Assembly (NCBI GenBank): GCA_013215295.1
Contig: JABSOZ010000005.1
Location: 124,001-188,000, forward strand
DNA length: 64,000 nucleotides
Source of the DNA: Colwellia sp.
Lineage (GTDB): Bacteria; Pseudomonadota; Gammaproteobacteria; Enterobacterales; Alteromonadaceae
Reading direction: 5' to 3'
How positions within the stretch are numbered: position 1 is the first letter of the stretch; every line of letters starts with the position of its first letter. The position numbers and the translations under genes are program-made. This document shows positions 8,983 through 17,472 of this stretch, piece after piece. The notes under the pieces were generated by a model. It did not search any database. It had not been told where the DNA came from and saw only the letters and a list, made by a program, of their open reading frames with translations.

Positions 8983-9797
8983 TATGATTCACCCATGCTG
9001 TTTTTAACCGTAACTGCAATGGCTCGGTTTGATATTTTGATGGGTAACTCGACAAAATCTGCCTGTCTTTTTTTCTCGAAAATTGCAATTGCTTGCATTA
9101 TGGGCTTGGCACTTTCTTGGGGATCAAAATGCCAACTCCAGCCTTTTTCATCTGCTTGCCCCCAACCACAATATTGGCCGTCAGCACTGGTGAACCAAGC
9201 GATACCCGTACCTAGATACAATTGTTTTACCAGAATTACAACGCCTTGGGGGGATGTTAATGGCATTTCGTGCAGCGTAATACGCTGTTCAAACTCGGCT
9301 AAGCTAGCCATTTTTGCTAAGGCGACTTGCAACTGTAAAGAAAGCTCTGGGTCTGCTCCTAAAACTTGATGTTCTTTTTGCCAGATTTTCTTTAATGGTG
9401 GCGGTAATAAATGATTAATAAAGGTCAGTTGACTAGTTAGCAACGCGAGTTGCTGGGTTAATTTCGTTTGCTGTTGTTCAAGTTGACTTTGCTCTTTGAG
9501 TAGCGTTTTACGTTTTATATCGACATTTTTAGTATTGTTATCATCATCCGTGATCAAGGTCATTAATTGCTTTTTTTCTGTCGTTAATAAGGCGAGCTGC
9601 TGAATTAATAACGGCTTTTGGCGATGCCAGTTTTTCTTAAGTTGGGCATGTTGTTGCTCTATATTGAGCCATTGCAGGGTTAATTGGTCAATTTGTGCAA
9701 TATCTAAGGCGTAAGTTGGCATGGCAGCGCAACTACTTACCAATAATAATCGACGCATGATAGTGCATAGGGGCGTAGCGGAACGCAATAGTGCCAT
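8982..9797 (-). CDS. DUF3450-like periplasmic coiled-coil protein, first gene of the TonB operon
   Basis: With the ATG at 9797 the product has 271 residues. It has a signal peptide (about residues 1-32, RRLLLVSSCAAMPTYA), a glutamine/leucine-rich coiled coil (about 35-130) and a globular end with KQLYLGTGIAWFTSADGQ and GWGQADEKGWSWHFD. DUF3450 proteins precede ttpC in many marine gammaproteobacteria and are presumed to be periplasmic partners of the TonB2 motor. The longest frame begins at a TTG at 9911 inside the Fur-box region and would add an implausible leader, so it is rejected. A later ATG at 9758 is the other candidate. The stop overlaps the ttpC start by one base. Confidence 0.75.
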   Translation of the reverse strand: MALLRSATPLCTIMRRLLLVSSCAAMPTYALDIAQIDQLTLQWLNIEQQHAQLKKNWHRQKPLLIQQLALLTTEKKQLMTLITDDDNNTKNVDIKRKTLLKEQSQLEQQQTKLTQQLALLTSQLTFINHLLPPPLKKIWQKEHQVLGADPELSLQLQVALAKMASLAEFEQRITLHEMPLTSPQGVVILVKQLYLGTGIAWFTSADGQYCGWGQADEKGWSWHFDPQESAKPIMQAIAIFEKKRQADFVELPIKISNRAIAVTVKNSMGES

Positions 9798-9891
9798 TTT
9801 CAAATGTATAACCTCAATAAAATGTAATAGACCCAGATGAAAATCTAGATAGAGTGCGAAAAATAGGCACGATAAATCATGGCGAACTCTC

Positions 9892-9953
9892 GCAAATGAT
9901 AATACTAACAAGAATGATTATCATTTGCAATAAGTTTGAAGGGTTGCTATTAT
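9892..9953. promoter_or_regulatory. Fur-box-like operator and divergent promoter region
   Basis: A 12-bp inverted repeat, GCAAATGATAAT at 9892-9903 and ATTATCATTTGC at 9917-9928, frames overlapping half-sites of the GATAATGATTATC type bound by the ferric uptake regulator Fur. On the plus strand TTTGCA (9924-9929) and TATTAT (9948-9953) are 18 bases apart and make a plausible promoter for the receptor gene, with the box covering the -35 element. The minus-strand operon starts on the other side. Iron-repressed divergent transcription is inferred from this arrangement. Confidence 0.8.
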
Positions 9954-10064
9954 GCGCCCGTTAAAAATAAACGCATGATGAATTGAAGGATTATTTGGTA
10001 TGAGCAGGAGCAATTACATATGCCACTAACAATGAAAAACCCATAATAATAGGACATAACTAAC

Positions 10065-12302
10065 ATGAGCCACTACGTACAAAAATCTGCACTTGCAGGA
10101 TTTAAATTCAGCGCACTGACCTTGGTCATGGCGACAACTTTTCAAAGCAACATGGCTTTTGCAGAGGAAGTTAAAGAGTTGGCGACTGCCAGTGTATCGG
10201 CGACCACCGAAGATAATTATAAAGTTGAACAATCTACTTCATTAAAGTATACACAGCCAATTTTAGATACCGCTAAAACGATTACCGTTATTTCAAGTTC
10301 GGTCATGAAAGATCGCAATGTCGACAGTTTACGTGATGCGTTACGTAATGTTCCCGGTATCACGCTTCAGGCTGGTGAAGGCGGTACACCAACCGGTGAT
10401 AGCATGACCATTCGAGGCTTTAGCTCTCGCAATGATATTATGATTGATGGTGTTAGAGATGTGGCGGGTTATACGCGTGATATTTATAATATTGAAGCGG
10501 TAGAAGTCGCCAAAGGGCCTGGCTCTGCTGTATATGGTCGTGGCTCTGTTGGCGGCACCATTAATTTGCAAACCAAAACGGCTAAATTAGATGATTTTAA
10601 TGATGTGAGTTTTCGTGTCGGCACAGAAGCTGATTACCGTGCCCAGTTAGATTCAAATATTGTGTTGGCTGATAACACGGCATTACGCATCAATTTACTA
10701 AGCGATGATGGTACTGTGGCTGATCGTGATGAAGTTGAAAATTCAAAAGTTGCGCTTGCTGCCTCTTTTGCTACTGGTATAGCGACAGACTCACGTTTAA
10801 CTGTTAATGCTGAATACCAAAAACAAGATAATTTACCTGACTATGGCTTGCCATGGGTGCCTAATTACTCTGGCCGTGATGATAGAAGGTTACATGAAGA
10901 TATTGCTGATTTCCAAGGGCAGGAGCCACCTGTTGATTACAGTAATTTTTATGGCAATGTTCACCGAGATTTTGAAAATGTCGAAGCAATGTCATTGACG
11001 GTTGAATACGAAAAAGATATCTCTCAAAATACCATGATACGCGCTTTGGCCCGTGTCGGTTCGATAGAAAGACAATCGATAGTGAGTGCACCCCGTTTTA
11101 TGCATGAAACTATTGATGATGTGCGTGTTTATGGCGAAGGGGCAAGAATTGATACTGGTGGAGAGAAAACCCGTGACACTGAAGATTCATTAGCGGTTGT
11201 ACAACTTGATTTAATCGGTAAATATAACATTGCAGGTTTAAACCATGATGTTGTGGTTGGTTTTGAATATGCGCAAGAAAAATTTGAACGATGGAATTTT
11301 GAAGACATCATTGAAGATAACCTCGAAGATTCTAGTATAGATCTTTATAATCCCGATTCTTCGCTTGAATTTACTGGCCAATATGCGCGCACAGATAAAA
11401 GTAATGAAGCCACCGGTGATACTTCAGCGGTTTATATTTTTGATACCATAACTTTAAATTCTCATTGGCAACTATCTGCAGGTCTTAGGTATGATGTTTT
11501 TGATACTGAATACTTTTACGACTTAGAAGGTGATGATCCATCGTTAGTATTAGCAGCAACTAATAAAGAGTTAAGCTGGAATTTCGGTGCGGTTTATAAA
11601 CCTGCTGAAAATGGCAGTATTTATTTTGGTGCGGGGAATTCATTCAGTCCATCGGCTGAAGATTTGACCGCCTCTACTCGAGGTAATAATGCCGAGCTAG
11701 ACCCAGAAGAAACACTCAGTTTTGAATTTGGTACTAAATGGGAACTACTTGATGATCGCCTATTAGCCAGTGCCGCGATATTTCGCACTGAAAAAACCAA
11801 CGCCCGTTCAGATGACCCGTTTGCCGAAGACTCCAGAGATGATATTTTAGACGGCGAGCAACGTGTTGATGGTATTGAGTTAAGCGCTGTAGGTCAAATT
11901 AATGAACAGTTTACAATTTCTTTTGGTTACACATATCAAGACAGCGAAGTGCTTAATGCGACCGGCGCTGATGAAGTACAAACGGGTCAAGAGTTAAGAA
12001 ATACACCCAAGCACTCATTTGCGATATGGGGCACTTATGATATTTCTGATAAGCTAACTGTCGGTTTAGGAAGCCAATATATGGGAGAGCGTTATAATAG
12101 TTCAGATCCCGGTGGTCGTGAAACAGCACAGGATTACATGATTTTTGATATGATGATATCTTATCAGGTTACCGATAAGTTTGGCCTGCAATTAAATGGT
12201 GAAAACTTAACCGATGAAGATTATGCTGATCAAGTCGGTGGTGGTCATTTTGTTCCTGGCCCTGGACAATACCTATCATTGAGTGCCAATTACTCATTTT
12301 AA
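10065..12302 (+). CDS. TonB-dependent siderophore receptor (Fiu/catecholate type)
   Basis: The 745-residue outer-membrane receptor has a signal peptide (about 1-33, ending FAEE). The plug domain (about 55-165) contains SLRDALRNVPGITLQAGEGG, TIRGFSSRNDIMIDGVRD and VEVAKGPGSAVYGRGSVGG. The barrel ends in the usual aromatic terminus LSANYSF. The plug motifs are those of siderophore receptors such as Fiu and PiuA. It should import ferric siderophore using the TonB complex encoded divergently next door. The start is preceded by AGGA at suitable spacing. piuC downstream supports a catecholate or related ligand, but the ligand itself cannot be read from sequence. Regulation by Fur is likely. Confidence 0.9.
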   Translation: MSHYVQKSALAGFKFSALTLVMATTFQSNMAFAEEVKELATASVSATTEDNYKVEQSTSLKYTQPILDTAKTITVISSSVMKDRNVDSLRDALRNVPGITLQAGEGGTPTGDSMTIRGFSSRNDIMIDGVRDVAGYTRDIYNIEAVEVAKGPGSAVYGRGSVGGTINLQTKTAKLDDFNDVSFRVGTEADYRAQLDSNIVLADNTALRINLLSDDGTVADRDEVENSKVALAASFATGIATDSRLTVNAEYQKQDNLPDYGLPWVPNYSGRDDRRLHEDIADFQGQEPPVDYSNFYGNVHRDFENVEAMSLTVEYEKDISQNTMIRALARVGSIERQSIVSAPRFMHETIDDVRVYGEGARIDTGGEKTRDTEDSLAVVQLDLIGKYNIAGLNHDVVVGFEYAQEKFERWNFEDIIEDNLEDSSIDLYNPDSSLEFTGQYARTDKSNEATGDTSAVYIFDTITLNSHWQLSAGLRYDVFDTEYFYDLEGDDPSLVLAATNKELSWNFGAVYKPAENGSIYFGAGNSFSPSAEDLTASTRGNNAELDPEETLSFEFGTKWELLDDRLLASAAIFRTEKTNARSDDPFAEDSRDDILDGEQRVDGIELSAVGQINEQFTISFGYTYQDSEVLNATGADEVQTGQELRNTPKHSFAIWGTYDISDKLTVGLGSQYMGERYNSSDPGGRETAQDYMIFDMMISYQVTDKFGLQLNGENLTDEDYADQVGGGHFVPGPGQYLSLSANYSF

Positions 12303-12328
12303 GCGCGGTTAGCCTTGTGTAATACCAA

Positions 12329-12370
12329 GCCATATACGAAAGTGGTCATTTCTACACAATAGTATATGGC
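12329..12370. repeat. Inverted repeat after the receptor gene
   Basis: GCCATATAC at 12329-12337 pairs with GTATATGGC at 12362-12370 around a 24-base loop. There is no clear U tract, so it is more likely an mRNA-end structure or a remnant of a small repeat than a classical terminator. Confidence 0.4.
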
Positions 12371-12428
12371 GGTTAATTTTTACATTGATTATGAGCGATG
12401 CTCTAAAACGAGCACGATAAGTTTTAAT

Positions 12429-12462
12429 ATCGACCGAATTAATAACCGGTCGATTTTTATTT
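12429..12462 (+). terminator. Hairpin with T tract between receptor gene and piuC
   Basis: ATCGACCG (12429-12436) pairs with CGGTCGAT (12447-12454), followed at once by TTTTATTT. It has the form of a rho-independent terminator. It ends immediately before the GGAGG ribosome binding site of piuC, so it could end receptor transcription or lower read-through into piuC. Confidence 0.6.
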
Positions 12463-12476
12463 GGAGGTAATTGCTT

Positions 12477-13157
12477 TTGTTATTAAAAATACCAAATGTG
12501 TTAACTAAAGAGCAAATAGCACAAGTTAAAAAAGTGATGTTAGCGGCTGACTGGACTGATGGGAATGTCACTGCGGGCTACCAAAGCTCTCAACAAAAAA
12601 ATAATTTACAATTGCCGGAAAACTCAAACGAGTCCATTGAATTAGGCGATTTAATTTTAGCCGCCTTGGCTAAAAATAATATGTTTATGTCGGCGGCGTT
12701 ACCCTTGAAAATATTTCCACCGTTATTTAATTGTTATCAAGGGGGCGGGAGTTTTGGCGTCCATGTCGATAATGCTATTCGTCAAGTTCCAGGAACGCCT
12801 GTGAAAGTGCGAACTGATCTCTCTATGACATTATTTATTTCTGAGCCGGAAGAATATGAAGGAGGAGAATTAATTATTGAGGAGACCTTTGGTTCTAAAA
12901 AGATCAAACTCGCAGCAGGCGATATGATCCTTTACCCATCTACCAGTCTTCATCGTGTGACACCTGTGACGAAAGGCCGACGTTTAGCCTCGTTTTTTTG
13001 GTTACAAAGTATGATAAATAGTGATGAGAAACGCAGCATTTTATTTGATATGGATATGGCAATTCAATCGTTGCGAACTAAAGTGAAAGATAGCGCTGAA
13101 ATTGTGCAATTAACCGGTGTTTATCATAATATGCTTAGACAATGGGCACAAACGTAA
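12477..13157 (+). CDS. piuC: PKHD-type Fe(II)/2-oxoglutarate dioxygenase PiuC/YbiX
   Basis: The 226-residue protein belongs to the PiuC/YbiX family. It shows the iron ligands in FGVHVDNAI (His-x-Asp) and SLHRVTPVTKGRR (distal His and the 2-oxoglutarate-binding Arg). Members accompany Fiu/PiuA-type siderophore receptors and have been linked to iron uptake; the hydroxylated substrate is not established. A TTG at 12477 gives MLLKIPNVLTKEQ, matching family starts, with GGAGG nine bases upstream. A TTG at 12471 would lie only three bases from that site and is less likely. It follows the receptor gene, separated by a hairpin. Confidence 0.88.
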   Translation: MLLKIPNVLTKEQIAQVKKVMLAADWTDGNVTAGYQSSQQKNNLQLPENSNESIELGDLILAALAKNNMFMSAALPLKIFPPLFNCYQGGGSFGVHVDNAIRQVPGTPVKVRTDLSMTLFISEPEEYEGGELIIEETFGSKKIKLAAGDMILYPSTSLHRVTPVTKGRRLASFFWLQSMINSDEKRSILFDMDMAIQSLRTKVKDSAEIVQLTGVYHNMLRQWAQT

Positions 13158-13553
13158 GGCTAGTCTAAGTCTGCGACTTATTTATTCAATGTGCAATTTA
13201 ATGTTGATTTAGTGGTCAAGTTACGTGTGATTTACTGTCAGTGAAAGTCCATCTCAGAACGCTAACTCCTGCCTGCCACACTGCTGACCTAAATTAGTCC
13301 TCAAAATTAGGCAAGTTTATGTTCACTTAGATACGATATAGTCCTTTCAAGTTTTAATCTAAGTACTTATATAATGCACCAAAGAACTGAACAGAGAATA
13401 TTTGACGTGATTTGATCGTTTACCTATAGTTATCAGGAAGTAAACAGTTTTAATTAGCGATTAGTTTCGTTCAGCATACTTTATTAGAAGTTGACCCGAA
13501 GTGAAAATAGATTGGCCCTAATATTATATAATTCAAAGGAAATTCACATTATT
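13158..13553. other. Intergenic region, no gene recognised
   Basis: Nearly 400 AT-rich bases separate piuC from the next solute-binding protein. Apart from one copy of a 25-base repeat (13273-13297) I see no hairpin terminator, RNA gene or coding remnant. Confidence 0.4.
13273..13297. repeat. 25-base dispersed repeat, copy 1
   Basis: This copy begins CTGCCACA and ends GACCTAAATTAG. The related copy at 14604-14628 matches at 20 of 25 positions. The two copies lie on either side of the solute-binding protein gene at 13554-14309. Confidence 0.45.
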
Positions 13554-14309
13554 ATGAATAGAATTACGGCTTTCACCTCGCTTCTTTTCATTCTATTACT
13601 GTGCGCAGATGTAAAGGCGCAAGCAAAATTACAAATAATGACTGAAGAACTTGCACCTTTTCAGTTTCTTGATTCTGATAATACTCCTACAGGTGTAATG
13701 GTCGAAGTCGTTCAAGCTATAATAAATGAAGCAAATGTACCTGCCTCCATTGAAGTGACGGGTTGGACCAGGGCGTATCGAAAAACTTTGAAAGATAATA
13801 ACACTCTTATATTTTCAATCATGAGAACACCGGAACGAGAAAAGTTGTTCAACTGGATTGTGAAATTGTATACAAATCGTGTACATGTGGTTAGTTTGAA
13901 TAATGATATTGGATTAATCAATCCAAATAATGCAAAAGAATACACTATAGGTACTGTGGCTGAAGATGTGTCTGAGGAAATGATACGTCAATTAGGTTTT
14001 GAAGATAAAAATATCACATTGGGCGCTGATTATATCCAGCTTTGGAAAATGCTTTATCATGGCCGATTCGATTTAATTTTAATGAGCGATCAAAATCATA
14101 TTCTTCAATTAAAAAAACTTGGCTACGATGTAAGCAAGTTAAAATATCATTTCGAGATCACAAACTCTATGAGTGATATGTATCTAGCGGCTAATATCAA
14201 CAATGCAAAACCAACCATGGATAAATTAAAAATGGCATTTAAGATTATAAAATCCAATGGAATTTATAAAAAAATATTATCTAAATGGGAAATTCAAATT
14301 GATGATTAA
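13554..14309 (+). CDS. Periplasmic solute-binding protein, family 3 (orphan)
   Basis: Starting at ATG 13554 the product has 251 residues with a clean signal peptide (MNRITAFTSLLFILLLCADVKA). The family-3 pattern follows: LAPFQFLDSDNTPTGVMVEVVQAI, GWTRAYRKTLKDNNTLIFSIMRTPEREKLF and a second lobe from YTIGTVAEDVSEEM. The longest frame begins with a TTG 63 bases earlier, which would bury the signal peptide, so it is rejected; AAAGGA precedes the ATG at a slightly long distance. It resembles the protein at 1453 in layout, and again no ABC permease is nearby. Such proteins can be sensors or partners of distant transporters. The ligand is unknown. Confidence 0.78.
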   Translation: MNRITAFTSLLFILLLCADVKAQAKLQIMTEELAPFQFLDSDNTPTGVMVEVVQAIINEANVPASIEVTGWTRAYRKTLKDNNTLIFSIMRTPEREKLFNWIVKLYTNRVHVVSLNNDIGLINPNNAKEYTIGTVAEDVSEEMIRQLGFEDKNITLGADYIQLWKMLYHGRFDLILMSDQNHILQLKKLGYDVSKLKYHFEITNSMSDMYLAANINNAKPTMDKLKMAFKIIKSNGIYKKILSKWEIQIDD

Positions 14310-14472
14310 ATTTAATTTTGATTATTTCACATAAAACTACAAGTTATTTTATTGTTCCTGTGTGTATATTGTAAAAATCGACAAAAATTTGGTTTTAGAT
14401 CTAATTTATCAAGTATTTCTATGGCATAGTTTGACGTGGCAGGTATGTTGATATTAACCATCAAAGCACCAC

Positions 14473-14557
14473 AAGCTAACGTCAGTTTGGCTAAGAGCTG
14501 AAGGGTTATTATTTGTACGGCTAACTTCCGCTTAGCGCACTTTTTTGACGTTAGCTT
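14473..14557. repeat. 85-base structured inverted repeat, possibly a degenerate attC
   Basis: Outer arms AAGCTAACGTCA (14473-14484) and TGACGTTAGCTT (14546-14557) are perfectly complementary. Inside them GCTAAG (14490-14495) pairs with CTTAGC (14531-14536). Two nested arms, an unpaired middle, a total length of 85 bases and a CGTTAG motif at the ends recall integron attC sites. However, the spacers between the arms are unequal (5 versus 9 bases), so another kind of hairpin element is equally possible. Confidence 0.5.
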
Positions 14558-14603
14558 TTGCTGATTGAAAAACTACCAGTGTTCATTTTTCTCAGGTCAC
14601 TAG

Positions 14604-14628
14604 CTGCCACAACCCCGACCTAATTTAG
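14604..14628. repeat. 25-base dispersed repeat, copy 2
   Basis: This copy matches the element at 13273-13297 at 20 of 25 positions, with conserved ends CTGCCACA and GACCTAA. Together the pair brackets the solute-binding protein gene. Confidence 0.45.
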
Positions 14629-14794
14629 AAACTAATTTACCACAATAAATAGTCCACTTAGCCACCACAGCGGTCATAGGGAGCTAAACTTGTGGAGATG
14701 AATTTGTTCAAATTTTCAGATATGAGCAGGGTCTCATCTACTGGTCTTCTTATCACCTTAAAGCCGGAGTTTTTTGATTCGTTGGAAAGGCTAA

Positions 14795-15190
14795 CTACTC
14801 ACCGTTGGTCGAAACACCTTGGCTCTCTAACCAAAAAAGTGCCTCCTGTTCGTTGTCAAACAACTTAGTTTTAACACCGGTAAATGCCAAATCTGTCTTT
14901 TCTATTATATTTTGATGTATAGCTAGTTTGATAATGGATGCTTCACAAATTTGATTGTGTTTGCTTGCCCATCTATTCACGTCTTCGAACGGAGCATAAC
15001 AATCTGGTGTACCTAATTCCCATTTTGATAAATCAATTAAAAAAGCCCAAGGCCTATTGCAAATCAAAAGAGCTTCTGTTTTTGCTTCATGACAAAAACG
15101 TACCGAAGTTTCATAATTCCATTGGTCATACAATCTAACCCGAATTGTCTGACCGGTGGTTGTTATATCAAATGTTCCATGTTCTTGCAT
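14795..15190 (-). CDS. Small cytoplasmic protein, STAS/SpoIIAA-like by pattern
   Basis: The 131-residue protein has no signal peptide or membrane segment. Alternating strands and helices (FDITTTGQTIRVRLYDQWN, CHEAKTEALLICNRPWAFLIDLSKWE, LFDNEQEALFWLESQG) resemble SpoIIAA-like STAS domain proteins, known mostly as small uncharacterised proteins in marine bacteria. I am not certain of the family. The ATG at 15190 is preferred over a TTG four codons earlier because neither has a good ribosome binding site and the ATG start fits the first strand. It stands alone with long non-coding flanks on both sides, as expected for accessory DNA. Confidence 0.55.
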   Translation of the reverse strand: MQEHGTFDITTTGQTIRVRLYDQWNYETSVRFCHEAKTEALLICNRPWAFLIDLSKWELGTPDCYAPFEDVNRWASKHNQICEASIIKLAIHQNIIEKTDLAFTGVKTKLFDNEQEALFWLESQGVSTNGE

Positions 15191-15885
15191 GCAGTATCTC
15201 AAGGGCGGGTTTGTGAAATAAAATAAGAAACAAAGTAAGTTTTCGAATTTTAAATTAGTCTTAGGAGGCCAACATCCTCTGGTACGCTGGCCTATAATTC
15301 GTTAACGTTTGTTGCTCCTATGAGTATAAACTTTATATATATAACGTCAAATAATCAAACCAATGAGAGCTTTCTTCAGCTGAATAATTCTTCTAGAACA
15401 GATAGCTTCGATGCCAATTATTTATATAAAATAAGAGTCTATATAACATGCCACGATACACTCTAATGCATATCGTCAGCTTTCAACGATGAAGTGAGAA
15501 TGACGTTATGAAAATTCAGAATACAATAACTCACCAAACTTAATTGTTTATTATCTGATAGTCGTCAAATGCGCACGCAGAAGACGTTAACACACAGTTA
15601 TTTTGTCATGTTGTTTTAATGATGATTAAGGTTAATTAATGCCATTTTTTGTCGGTTTTTGTGAACCAAATTCATCCCAACTAATGGACGGTTTAGATAC
15701 GATAGCTTACGCTACCGATTAAAAGTTAAGCACTGATGAAAAGATAATATAGTTAATAGAAATGTTATGTGTGTTCAAATAAATCTATTTTATTAAGTTT
15801 ATTTTTTTCTGGAGGTTATAGCTTTTCTTCAGGTAAGGCATAGTATATAAACGCTAAGATATAAATAAGTTAACGGGTATGTAAA
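15191..15885. other. Long AT-rich intergenic region
   Basis: Almost 700 bases lie without a gene between two genes reading away from each other. A weak inverted repeat AGGCCA/TGGCCT is visible around 15266-15293. I see no RNA gene, attC site or recognisable remnant in either strand. Confidence 0.4.
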
Positions 15886-17472
15886 TTGAGCCAACCTAAG
15901 AATAAAAAGTCGAAACTTGTCAGTCATTCCATTTATTTTACTCTACTGTTCTTCCAATTGAATAATACTGCCTTTGCTGATGCTATAGATGATTTTCTTC
16001 TCACTAAAATGAAAGAAATTAATATACCCGGATTACAGGTTGCCGTTGTAAAGAATAAAAAAATTGTCAAAGTCGCTAGTTATGGCCTGGCTAACCTTCA
16101 AGATGAAGTTAAAGTAGACGGTACAACGGTATTTAATCTTGCATCGATAACTAAAGCATTTACTTCTGTGGCTGTTATGCAGCTTGTTGAACAAGGTAAA
16201 TTAGAGCTATCAGCACAAATATCAACTTACTTGTCAGATCTTCCAGAAGCTTGGCAAGAAGTTACTTTAAAGCAAATATTGACTCATACATCAGGTTTGC
16301 CAGATATTATGAATGAACATTTTCAGTTAATTGATAGTGCAGGCGAAGAACAATCCTGGTTAGCTGTAAAACAAAGAAATATGTATTTTAAGCCAGGCTC
16401 AGCTTTTCGTTACAACCAAACTAATTATTTACTTGTTGGTAAAATCATTGAGCAAGTGAGTGGTAAGAGTTATGCAGAATTAATAAGTGAACATCAACTG
16501 AATTCAGAAAGTTTATCTAGGACAAGCAGTGCTGGTTTCGCTCACTTTCAAAGTGTTAATTCACATCAGGCTAGAGATTATAGATTTAACCCACAGGGGG
16601 TGCTGACAAATGTATTAACCTATTTTCCGTCATTCATTCGAGCAGGTGCTGGCATGAGTGCTAATGCCAGTGAATTAGCGTATTGGACGATACAGTTAGA
16701 AAATGAAGTGTATTTTGAAAAAACTACGTCTCTTGATACTTTGTGGGAAAAAGCAGAGTTAACTAGTAATACTTGGGCTAAGGAGAATCCATCATACCAT
16801 CCTTATGCATTAGGATGGTATGTAGTGGAACGGCAGGAAAACCTAAAAATAGTGACTGCTGGTGGTGGGCAGTCTGTTGTAGCTGTTTATCCAAACGATA
16901 ATCTTACCCTTGTACTATTAACGAATTTAGCCGGTTCGAGACCAGAAATATTAATGGATCAACTTGCAGAGTTTTATATTGAAGACTTTGGCTTGTCTAA
17001 CAATATCAAAACATTAAAAAAAGAATTAGAACAACAGGGATATAACAAAGCACTTGCCATCGCTAAAAATATTCAGCAAGAGCAAAACTTTTCATTTGAT
17101 GCGGGTGAATTGAATCATTTTGGAAACGTGCTTGTTAAGCATTCGAAAAAAAATAACGCCAAGCAGATTTTTAATATTAACAACCAGCTACACTCGGAAG
17201 TTATTTTGAAAAGTCGCACTATAAAAAGCTACTTGGGTACTTATCAGTTAACTGATTTTTCAATTAACGTCAGTCATGAAGATAATGCGTTGTTTATTAC
17301 TGCTACTGGAGAGAAAAGATTACCCATTTTTTCAAAGACAGAAACAGAGTTTTTTTTGAAAGAAGTAGACGCAACAATTTCATTTATCAAAGATGATGCT
17401 GGGGTAGTATCTGGTATGTTACTTGGTATAAATGGTGAGTTTTTATCAGGTAAAAAAATTAAAGGAGATTAG
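15886..17472 (+). CDS. Serine hydrolase, beta-lactamase/PBP-like (class C fold)
   Basis: The 528-residue secreted enzyme has a signal peptide (about 10-32). The beta-lactamase-related domain (about 35-365) carries the SxxK nucleophile in NLASITKAFTS and the second motif in FRYNQTNYLLVGKII, where the usual Tyr-x-Asn reads Tyr-Asn-Gln. A late Gly-rich motif, TAGGGQSVV, sits where KTG/HxG is expected. A C-terminal beta-rich domain (about 430-525, YLGTYQLTDFSINV) is common in these hydrolases. It may act as an esterase, D-aminopeptidase or peptidase; true beta-lactamase activity is unlikely. The start is a TTG with a poor ribosome binding site, so the exact start is uncertain. Confidence 0.82.
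   Translation: MSQPKNKKSKLVSHSIYFTLLFFQLNNTAFADAIDDFLLTKMKEINIPGLQVAVVKNKKIVKVASYGLANLQDEVKVDGTTVFNLASITKAFTSVAVMQLVEQGKLELSAQISTYLSDLPEAWQEVTLKQILTHTSGLPDIMNEHFQLIDSAGEEQSWLAVKQRNMYFKPGSAFRYNQTNYLLVGKIIEQVSGKSYAELISEHQLNSESLSRTSSAGFAHFQSVNSHQARDYRFNPQGVLTNVLTYFPSFIRAGAGMSANASELAYWTIQLENEVYFEKTTSLDTLWEKAELTSNTWAKENPSYHPYALGWYVVERQENLKIVTAGGGQSVVAVYPNDNLTLVLLTNLAGSRPEILMDQLAEFYIEDFGLSNNIKTLKKELEQQGYNKALAIAKNIQQEQNFSFDAGELNHFGNVLVKHSKKNNAKQIFNINNQLHSEVILKSRTIKSYLGTYQLTDFSINVSHEDNALFITATGEKRLPIFSKTETEFFLKEVDATISFIKDDAGVVSGMLLGINGEFLSGKKIKGD

Larger units (their letters stand above)
14310..14794. other. Intergenic region with a long inverted repeat
   Basis: About 485 bases hold no gene. They contain the structured inverted repeat at 14473-14557 and the second copy of the 25-base repeat at 14604-14628. 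Nothing else was recognised. Confidence 0.4.

Noticed and set aside
8995-9369. Plus-strand frame of 124 codons opposite the DUF3450-like gene
   Set aside because: It is a shadow of the minus-strand gene, which has the family pattern and operon overlaps.
9798-9911. N-terminal extension of the DUF3450-like gene to a TTG at 9911
   Set aside because: The start would lie within the Fur-like operator and add a leader in front of a clean signal peptide.
15266-15293. AGGCCA/TGGCCT inverted repeat as a possible attC or terminator
   Set aside because: The arms are only six bases and there is no T run, no nested arms and no attC end sequences.
15886-17472. True beta-lactamase (antibiotic resistance) call
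   Set aside because: The second motif is Tyr-Asn-Gln, the KTG motif is not clear and there is an additional C-terminal domain, which fits esterase/peptidase relatives better.
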